DNA of 43,726 nucleotides from a virus: positions 1-43,726 of the IMG/VR virus record IMGVR_UViG_3300030328_002097. The stretch is one strand, 5' to 3'. Under the pieces are notes generated by a model, which was given only the letters and a program-made list of their open reading frames with translations, made no database searches and was not told the DNA's origin. Within the stretch, counting starts at the first letter, position 1, and each line of letters begins with the position of its first letter. Both the position numbers and the translations under genes were made by a program. This document shows, in pieces, positions 32,000 through 40,900 of the stretch.

Positions 32000-32482
32000 A
32001 TGTCTAATAATCAAATAAAAGAAATAGAAAGAGAATTATCTTTAAACATGAGGGAAAAGATAGTTGACTTACAAAACCAATTACTACCGCTTGTAGACAA
32101 CGTTAACATAGTCATGCAAGACGAACATGCTGAAACGTTGTTTCCATTAAAACATACTTTTGCTGATGGTATATATGTTAGACAAATGTCTATGAACAAA
32201 GGTAGTTGGTGCATAGGAAAAATACATAAACATCTTCATGTTTGGTTTTTATTAACTGGACGTATAACAGTAGTTACTGAAGATTCTAAAGAGGAGTATA
32301 TCTCTCCTTGTTATGTTAAAGCAAAACCTGGAACAAAAAGAGTCATATTCTGTAATGAAGATTGTATATTTGTGAATATACATAAAAATCCAGATGAATT
32401 AAGAGATATAGAAGAAATAGAAAAACAAATAGTCGCTGTTTCTTGGGAAGAGTATGAAGAATATATTAAACAAAAAAAATAA
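32000..32482 (+). CDS. Cupin-fold protein
   Basis: The 160-residue protein has an N-terminal helix (KEIERELSLNMREKIVDLQN) and a cupin barrel from about residue 65: GKIHKHLHVWFLLTGRITVV is a clear cupin motif 1 with HxHxH-like ligands, and CYVKAKPGTKRVIFCNEDCI with NIHKNP supplies the second motif. Two or three histidines could bind a metal. Cupins of this type recur between tail genes of marine phages, where the function is unknown: possibly sugar binding or modification in the tail, or a non-enzymatic structural barrel. The end is an acidic helix (EEYEEYIKQKK). Confidence 0.82.
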   Translation: MSNNQIKEIERELSLNMREKIVDLQNQLLPLVDNVNIVMQDEHAETLFPLKHTFADGIYVRQMSMNKGSWCIGKIHKHLHVWFLLTGRITVVTEDSKEEYISPCYVKAKPGTKRVIFCNEDCIFVNIHKNPDELRDIEEIEKQIVAVSWEEYEEYIKQKK

Positions 32483-32485
32483 ATT

Positions 32486-33628
32486 ATGAGCGTATTTTTA
32501 ATAGCTGGAGCTGCTGTTGCTGTTGGTGGTGGTATATTTAAAGCCATTAGTGGAGGTAAAGCAGCGAAGGCAGCAAGAAAAGAAGCAGAGGCAGCTAAAA
32601 AAGAATTAGCAGCGAGTAAAGATGCTTTTTCTAAAGTTGATACATCAAATCCATTCGCAGATGCTAAAAACGAGTTCGCGGGACTAGAGAATAAATTTGC
32701 AGATCAAAAGAACATGTACAAAGACATGGAGAATAAGTTTGAGGGTATGGAAAATTCTTATGATGATATGAAAAATTCTTATGATGATGTTGAAAACGCT
32801 TATGAAGATTTAACAGTTGATACTAAAGCTGCTGAGTTTGAAGCTAAACAAAACGAAGCTACCCAAGCAAACATTTTATCTAGTATGGCTGGAGCAGCTG
32901 GTGGATCTGGTATAGCTGCGTTAGCACAATCTATGGCTAATCAAGGTGCGATAAACGCTTCTAAATCTGCGGCTTCTATTGGACAACAAGAATCTGCTAA
33001 TCAAAAACTAGCTGCTGGTGAAGAGAGTAAAATACAAATGGCTCAAGCTGAAGAACAGGGAAGTATCGATAAAGCAAAAGCTGCAGAACAAGGAAGATTA
33101 GATTCGTTAGAAGCTCAGGGAGCTGCTGATGTACAAAAAACGATACTTGGTGAGGATGCTGCTATGCAACAGAGAGAATTATCAGAAGCTTCTAGATTAC
33201 AAACTCAAGAAGCTCAAGGAGCTATGGATGTTCAGAAAATGAAAGGAGAAGGTGACATGTGGAGTTCGCAACAAGAAATGGCTAAACATGGTAAGTTGAT
33301 GGATATGTCAGCGCAAGAAATGGAATCAGCGAGACAAAGACAATCACAAGGTAAAAAAGATATGTTTAGTGGCATAGGTAGTATTGCTTCTGGATTAGGT
33401 GGTTTCTCTGATATTAGAATGAAAGAAAATATTGTTGAAATAGGAACATCGCCTTCTGGAATACCTATATATACATTTAACTACAAAGGAAATAATAAAA
33501 AATGGAGTGGAACTATGGCTCAAGATTTAATAGGATTAGAAAAATACAATGCTGTATTTGTTGCTGAGAATGGTTATTACGCGGTCGATTATAGTAAAAT
33601 TGATGTTGAAATGTTATCTTTAAATTAA
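32486..33628 (+). CDS. Heptad-repeat helical protein with C-terminal S74 chaperone
   Basis: The 380-residue protein has an N-terminal hydrophobic segment (FLIAGAAVAVGGGIF), then an Ala/Lys helix, then eight exact seven-residue units at residues 57-109 with aromatic (Phe or Tyr) first and Asn sixth. The middle is Gln/Ala-rich and helical. Residues 308-315, SDIRMKEN, begin a short (about 73-residue) domain ending YAVDYSKIDVEMLSLN. Ser308 and Lys313 match the Ser-Lys spacing of the S74 intramolecular chaperone of phage tailspikes, which trimerises the protein and then cuts itself off. The nearby tail genes and giant polyvalent protein suggest an internal/ejection or spike-anchor role. Confidence 0.88.
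   Translation: MSVFLIAGAAVAVGGGIFKAISGGKAAKAARKEAEAAKKELAASKDAFSKVDTSNPFADAKNEFAGLENKFADQKNMYKDMENKFEGMENSYDDMKNSYDDVENAYEDLTVDTKAAEFEAKQNEATQANILSSMAGAAGGSGIAALAQSMANQGAINASKSAASIGQQESANQKLAAGEESKIQMAQAEEQGSIDKAKAAEQGRLDSLEAQGAADVQKTILGEDAAMQQRELSEASRLQTQEAQGAMDVQKMKGEGDMWSSQQEMAKHGKLMDMSAQEMESARQRQSQGKKDMFSGIGSIASGLGGFSDIRMKENIVEIGTSPSGIPIYTFNYKGNNKKWSGTMAQDLIGLEKYNAVFVAENGYYAVDYSKIDVEMLSLN
32654..32812 (+). repeat. Eight tandem 21-bp (heptad) repeats
   Basis: Codons 57-109 of the gene at 32486 are eight 7-codon units beginning with Phe or Tyr at 57, 64, 71, 78, 85, 92, 99 and 106 and with Asn at 62, 69, 76, 83, 90, 97 and 104. Three units have near-identical DNA (AATTCTTATGATGAT repeated), so recent copy-number change is likely. 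Confidence 0.88.
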
Positions 33629-33641
33629 TAAAACATATAAT

Positions 33642-34961
33642 ATGGCAAACGAAGAAAAACAAGAAGAAGAAAAAGGTGGTATGAGTTTAGATCAAAAGAT
33701 TTTAAAGCATGCAACTGATACTAGTCTTGAAATATTAAAGTTTAGTGCTGAAAAGTTAAAAACTAAGAAGCATGATAAAATAGAAAAAGCTAAACTAATG
33801 TCTGTTTATGGTAGACGTTTAGAACAAGATTTATCTTTAAGAAAACTCTACGATATAACACGTGGTAGTGGATATGCTCAACAAATGGGTAAAGCTTTTT
33901 TAGCGCCATACACAAAATATGTTAAAAAATTATATAAAGAATATTACAGTGCTATAAAAAAAGAAAACAACGAAGATAGAGACAAAGCATTCGCAAGTTT
34001 AAGACTTTTAAAACAAGAGATAGACGCTATTAAACAAGAGAAAGCGGATTATGGAGAGAATATGTTTGGTGGAGCTGGAGGTGGAACACAGTTGTCTAAG
34101 GGTAACTCAACACAACAGATAAGTATAGCTGATCAACTTTATACTCAAAACCCAGATTTAAAAATATTTTTTGGAGAAGAAAGACATATTAAAGAAGGTG
34201 TTTTAGATTTTTATGAAAATGCTATGAAGGTTAACGAACAGTATGGTATTGTAGAAGATCTTGAAGGAAGGGAAGTGTTCGTAAACATGAAAGAGGGTAA
34301 TAGCGGTTTATTCGTTCCACCAATGGCTAAAGCGTTAGAGTTTCAAGAACTCCGTAAAGAACAGGTTGATATAGCTAGAGAGGCTGTAGCAAACAAACAA
34401 TCACCAAAATTAGATGTTGGTAGAATAGGGTATGCTATAGATAAAATGTTTATTGAAAAAGAAACTGTATTATCTTTTACACATGATGATATATTAGAAG
34501 ACGGTAGTACTTTTAAAGAACACTTATATAACCACAAGGATTTAACAAAAATACAATATGTTGATTTTGAATTAGAAGATTGGGATCAAAATAGAGACGG
34601 GTATATTGATGAATTAGATAGAGAAAGAATTGTAGATGCTATTACAAATCCAGATAGCCAGTTTTTTAATATTGAATTATTAAGAGATTTGGTTAAAGAT
34701 TATTTTACTAAAAAAATCTACATGGCTTGGGGTAAAAACATGGGCTTTGAAGATGGTTGGTTGCAAAACACGGAAACAAATATGTTGAAGATAAATATGG
34801 AGCGTTTTAAATTAGCATTAGAATCTGCTAAAGAAAAAGGACTTAAAACATTCATGTTTGATGGAGAGCAATATAGAACAATACCAAATGTTGATCAAGT
34901 TCAGGATCAAATAGAGTATAGAACAGAAGTAGATTACATGAAAAAATATAACATACAATAA
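33642..34961 (+). CDS. Helical internal/tail protein with EF-hand loop
   Basis: The 439-residue protein has an N-terminal Lys/Glu-rich helix and a middle rich in helices (SLEILKFSAEKLKTKKHDKI, KYVKKLYKEYYSAIKKE). Residues 315-326 read DQNRDGYIDELD, an almost canonical EF-hand calcium loop (Asp1, Asn3, Asp5, Gly6, Ile8, with Asp in place of Glu12). The following helix (RERIVDAITNP) completes the exiting helix, so one EF-hand is likely. It ends MKKYNIQ. No catalytic motif was seen. The stop overlaps nothing and the giant polyvalent gene begins at the next base, so they are co-translated neighbours. Confidence 0.82.
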   Translation: MANEEKQEEEKGGMSLDQKILKHATDTSLEILKFSAEKLKTKKHDKIEKAKLMSVYGRRLEQDLSLRKLYDITRGSGYAQQMGKAFLAPYTKYVKKLYKEYYSAIKKENNEDRDKAFASLRLLKQEIDAIKQEKADYGENMFGGAGGGTQLSKGNSTQQISIADQLYTQNPDLKIFFGEERHIKEGVLDFYENAMKVNEQYGIVEDLEGREVFVNMKEGNSGLFVPPMAKALEFQELRKEQVDIAREAVANKQSPKLDVGRIGYAIDKMFIEKETVLSFTHDDILEDGSTFKEHLYNHKDLTKIQYVDFELEDWDQNRDGYIDELDRERIVDAITNPDSQFFNIELLRDLVKDYFTKKIYMAWGKNMGFEDGWLQNTETNMLKINMERFKLALESAKEKGLKTFMFDGEQYRTIPNVDQVQDQIEYRTEVDYMKKYNIQ

Positions 34962-37900
34962 ATGACTACTGAGCAAAGAAAAGAAATTAATGTGTTGGCT
35001 AAATCGCTAGAAGACAAAGGTAAGTCTTTTGGTGAGATACAATCTATTCTTAAAAAAAAGATGGATAGTTTTAGTTCTCCACTTAAGCATGGTGATCAAC
35101 CTGGGCATCCTCCATTAGTTGTGAATGCAGAGACTCACGAAGCTTTTCATAATCAATTTAAAGCTGGTATTGTAGACGAGCATGGAGGAGAGTGGTTGCA
35201 AAATGGGTACACGAGAGAGAAGAATAAAGAGAAAGTATATGGAACAGTAGATGGCGTTCCTTATTATGATCAAAAATCATACGAAAAAGCTTATCAAGGT
35301 AGTCAAGATCAATTTAACGCTATAGTTCCACCTTCTATAAGAAACTACGATCCATACACTAAAACAACTAAGAAAGAGGAAGACCCATATCAGTTTTTAC
35401 AATCCCAACAATATGATCCCAAAACAGGTAAAAGTATTACAAAAAAAACAAAATCACCAAGTGATGATCTTAATTCTAGTATTAATAATTTAGTAAATTC
35501 CACATCTGTAAAAGGTAGAAAAGAAAACGAAGACAAAGATTCTGAGTGGAAAAAAATTCAAAAAGAAAACGAAAAAAATCTAAATAAAAATCAAAAGAAA
35601 GCTTCTCAAAGTTTAATTTCTAAAGGAATAAATCCAGATAAATTTGAGGTTTATGGTGGTGATTTTTGGATGGTAGAAAAAGATTCTAAAGGAAAAGTTC
35701 TTAGAAGAATAGAAAGAGTAGATCCTACTTCAAGTTTGCATTCAGATTTAGCTAGTTATAACTCAGGGTTTACGCATTCATCTATTTTTAAAGATGTAAT
35801 GAAGGACGCTAATAGATTACAACCTAATCAAGGTCAAATAAACGAAATTAAAGAAAAAGCTAGTAATTGGATAGATACATACCACGAGTATGAGGATGCG
35901 ATGAAAAGTGAACATAATCAAAGATTGTTACAGGAGATACCGATGGATGTTGATGCTACGTACGTGACTCCAACAATCCCACCAGGGTGGAAAGTAGGTG
36001 ATCCTATACCAATGCCAGAAGAAACCGAATACGATAAGTTGAAAAGTTTACAAAATAGAGCTGGTAGATTTTATAGACAGAAAAACAACGAAGGATACTA
36101 TATTGGTAATAGTGCGACGGGCAACGATTGGATGGATGATCATTACAAAAGAGCAGTAAAGGAAATAAAACAAAAATACCCTATTGCTGCTACTATGAAA
36201 GATTTTAATGACCAGTTTCGTGACGAAATAAAGGAATTAGCTATAAGTTATATTATACAGGGTGAAAGTAATGATATAATAGAAAGAAATTCAATTTCAC
36301 AAAAAAGTGGTAAATATGGTAAGTGGGTTGAAGATGATTTTAATAAAGAAATAATTGATGATTTTATAAAAGATTTAGACGCGGGTAAAAGTCCAGAAAC
36401 AATAAAACATCAGTTAAACCTAAAACCTGGATCAAAAGCAGAAGAGTATCTTAATGTTAATCTTGCTTACAAAGAACAAGAAGCTCATTTAAAAGATATA
36501 AAGTTTAGATCAGAAAAGTTATCGGCAGATCTTAGTAATACCGTAAGTGGGTTAGAGAGTTTGGTTAATGGAGATGAGCATAAGAGAATACAAGAGTTAA
36601 GAAAAGAAAGCGAAGGAATTCTTCAAGATTATAAAGATGGTAAATTTACCACTAAAGAACAGATAGAATCAGCTAGAGCTATTATAGAAAGAAATAACAG
36701 TGAAATTACAAAAGCTGGAGAAAATTACAAAACACTTAGTAGAACATATAAAAGTCTATCGAAGTCTGTTGATTTGTTAAGAAACGAAAACTCAATTGCT
36801 CAAGACAATATATTAGATTTCCACACGTTTAAAGATGTACTAGGTAAAGATCATGGTGTTCTTTCTGGGTCGGTAGATTTACTAGGAGCAGCTGCTCTTA
36901 ACATGTTTACAAGCTTAGAGGAGTGGACACATACCGCGCCTTATTTACCTACAACATATGCTTGGGATTTAATTGAGATGATACCTGGTGTTGAAGAAAA
37001 CGTGGAAGCATGGAGAACTGACATGAACAACGCTGCTGCGGAAATTAGAGAGGGTGTTGGTAGAAAAACTTGGGACGAAGCTCAAAGTTGGACAGACTAC
37101 GTACACTACGGTACTAACACGTTGTTTGAAGCAGCACCTCAAATAGCAACAATATTACTCACAAAAAGACCTGTGGGTATGTCTTTAATGTTTGGTAACG
37201 TAACTGGCCAAGATTATATAGTAAACAAAAACGCTTTTCACGACGGAGAAATATCATGGTCACAATATCATAGTTCAGCAAACTTAAAAGGAGCATGGGA
37301 ACTTATTACAGAGATACCTACCTTTGGATATGCAGGAGCGTTAAAACAAAGCTTAAAGCAAGCTTCCAAAACAGGATTTAGACAAACATTTGTTAATTCA
37401 TTTGCTCAACAAATAAAACCAAAAGCATTATTTAATGGATCTAAAACCGTGTTTGGAGAGGGGTTAAGTGAATACGCCGCTGGACTTGGACACCAATATG
37501 TAGATAAATTCGTATTAAAAGACGATAGTGTTGTTATAGGAGAAGGTTTAGATGAGGATTTTAGAACAGGAGCTCTTGTTGGTTTTGCATATTTTAGATT
37601 ACCACAATTTGGTGTTAACCTACTTAGAAGTCATCAAAGTAAAAGATCAACAGAACAAAGAGATGCTAATATAGATAGAATAGAGGAGTTAACTAAAATG
37701 TTGTTGAATCCTAGTTTAGAAAATAATTTAAGACAAAGCTACAAACAAGAAATAGAAAGTCTTACAGCTACAAACTTTAATATATTAAAAAAAGATATAG
37801 AAAGAATAGATTACTATAGTAAGGAAGAAAAAGAAAAACTTACAGAGATTGAAGTTGCTAAATCTAATATTAGAAATAAAGTAAAAAGTATTAAGTTAGA

Positions 37901-40900
37901 TAAGACAATATCTAAGGCTAATAAAAGTAAAGAGATTGATAAGTTGTTTAATGAATTTTCTGAATTAGATGGTAAGAAAGAGGAGTTAATAAGTAAATAT
38001 GATTTCAAATTAAAACAAAAGGTAGAAGAAGAAGCAAACTTCCAGTCGGTTAAAAAAGGATCTAAAGAAATATTTGGTGATAACATGGAAGTTATCAGTA
38101 CTAGTTCTAGAATTGAGCAAGCAGAGTTATTAGAGAGAAATCTACACGAAAGAAAAATAGCGTTAATATCTAAATTTGAAATGCAGAACACGCCCTTAAC
38201 AGAACAGGCTGCTGCAGAAATAAAAAGTATTAACAACGAGTTACAAAAAGTAAGGAATCTAAAAGAAGATCCTAATCAAGAAAGTATAGTCGGAGGTGCT
38301 TTAGGTGCTTATGGGTATATAACACCAAAAGATGCTAATGGAACACAGCAACTTATTATAAATAGAAAAGCACCGATTGAAGATGGTTTTGTTACAACAG
38401 CTCAACATGAGTTTTTACATGGTGTACTACACGAAACATTAAAAAACGATGAGGCTGTTCAGGAATCTGTAGGAGAGGCTTTGCAAGATTATTTAGGAGA
38501 TATAACAACAGGTAGTTTAGCAGAAACTCAACTAGCAAGTAGGATGATGCAATATATGGATGCTGGTACTGGTGTTTTTAACGAAGAGGCTATGGTATTG
38601 TTATCGGAAGCTATGGTTAAAGAGAACCTACCGTTTAAAGAAAGTATGTTTCAACCTGTACAAGACACTTTAAGAAGAGTATTTCAAAACTATTTAGGTA
38701 AAGATATAGAGTTTAATACAGGTAAAGATGTTTTTAACTTTATAAAAGATTATAATCACTCTGTTAAAACCGGTAAATGGGATAATGCTATTCGTAGAAT
38801 GGCTAGACAAGGTGCAAAAGGAAAATTAATTCCAGATAGTATTTCTAAAGCAGGAAGAGTTAAGCTATCCAAACAAGCCTCTGATAATGTTCAAAATATT
38901 TACAATGAAAGGGGAGAGGCTGGTATACAAGATATATTAAACGAATACAAACCTATGGTTGGTAAAATCGTTCAAAAATATAGAGAAGTACCTGGTTTCG
39001 ATGCTGAATTATTAGCTAGTGAAATAGAGCTTGGTCACAGAGGTATATATGATTTAGTTAGAGATTATAAACCAGAAACTGGAGTTCCTTTAGCTGCTTA
39101 TATAAATAAGTTTTTACCATCTAGAGCTATAGATGCCGCTAAAAGAGTTCTTAAAACAGAATTTGAAGCAGACGTTACAGAAGCAAGAGGATTAGCGGTT
39201 GAAGAGACAGCTGTAGAAGATGTTGAAGTACCAAAAAAGAAAATAAAACTTGCAGATAGATTAGGTAAAGATGCGGTCAAAATAAATAGAGAGGTTAAAA
39301 AATCTATTCCAGATTTAAAAGATTTAAATTTTAAAAACCTAAAAGACCTAACACCTAGTTTAACTCAAGAAATGTTTGGTATAGTTCCTAAACCTGGTAA
39401 TTTAACTAAAGTAGATGTTAAAAATGCCCAAATGTTTATTAATAAAAACGCAGATACTTTACTAGCAATGCTACCAGAAGGAGCTACTAGTGGTGGAACA
39501 TCTACAGGTGTTCAAAAAGTTTTACTAGACGCTTTTTATACAAAAACAGATAGAGCTAGTATGGCTAAAACAGGTACTAAAGCTGGGTTAGCTATTCAAA
39601 TAAAAAGAGATAATATAAACGTACCAGAATTTTTAGAAGTATTTGGTATAACAGAAAGAGGTCAACCAAATCTATATAAAAAAGATAGTAACACTAGTGC
39701 TAGAATAAAAGCTTTAGTAGCGCAGACTGGTAAAATGCTAACTAATCAAGCTGTTAGAGAAGAAATAGCAAAAAGAGGTAATGTTAGTGACAATGTAAGA
39801 TTATCTTTAGAAGATGGAAAATCAGTTTACATGTTTAGTAGGTCTGGAATTGATAGTAAATATCCAGAGTTTGTTCAAGAAGTTCTTATGTCTAACTACA
39901 ACGATAAGAAATCTGTTGCAAACGCGGTTGATAGAATTTACAAAGACGACTTAACTAAAAAACAAATGGGTTCTTTAGTTAATAAAGTTTATGATCAAAT
40001 AAAAGATTATAACAAGATATTAAAAAAACATAGTAATCCAGAGGGTAAATCTATAGAACTACCAAAAACTATAGAAGAATTTTTACTTGACGAATGGATA
40101 GGGGAAAATACAGATTATGCTATTAAAGAAGCTTTAATAAATGTGTTACCTTTAGATAAAAATGGAAGAGTTATAAACGTTGGTACTCATTTTTTAAATA
40201 AAGATAGAGTTATAAAACAAAGATCAATACCTGTAGATTTAGGACTTGAGTTTGTTAAAGACATGGGTGTTCCTGGAGCTGCACAATATTTGTTAAAATA
40301 TTTTAAAGGTATGTATGCTGGGGCTTCTGGTATAGCCGATAAAAGATATATTTTTAGAGACGGAGAGCTTATAGATAATCCAAACTTTGATCCAAATACA
40401 AAATCTACAAATAGAAAACAAGTGTTTGAAAGTGTCCCTGATTTTGTAGAAAACGTTATAGGTAAAATTGGAGTTGATGTATATAATAAAGATGGTAGTG
40501 TTAAATCTATAAATCAACTAGAAAAAGAACTTAATATAAACACAACGTTACTAACAGAAAGTAGTGATGCTGCTTTACGAGATATGAATTTTGAAGGTAG
40601 AGAGATTCAAGCATTAGAAACTAGAGAGGCTATAGAAAAGTTAATGGATTTTGCTTGGAAAAAAGTATCTAGTAAAAATCCAAGTTTAGATTATGCTGAT
40701 TTAGGAATGTTAATTACTAGCATGGGTTCTGGAATGTCATCTATAATGCGTAGAGGTGCGAATTTCAAATACTTAGGAGAAAGTGTTTTAGAAGTACCTA
40801 GAGCAGAAAGAGGTAAAAAGTTAGAATACGAACACATGATACCTCAAGTTCAAATGGCGTTAAGAGTTTTAAAAAGCTACATGAACAACGGTAGTTTAGA

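Noticed and set aside
34575-34960. Programmed frameshift joining gene 33642 to the giant gene
   Set aside because: The first gene ends in a normal TAA and the second begins with its own ATG at the very next base; no slippery heptamer is visible at the junction, so simple coupled translation suffices.
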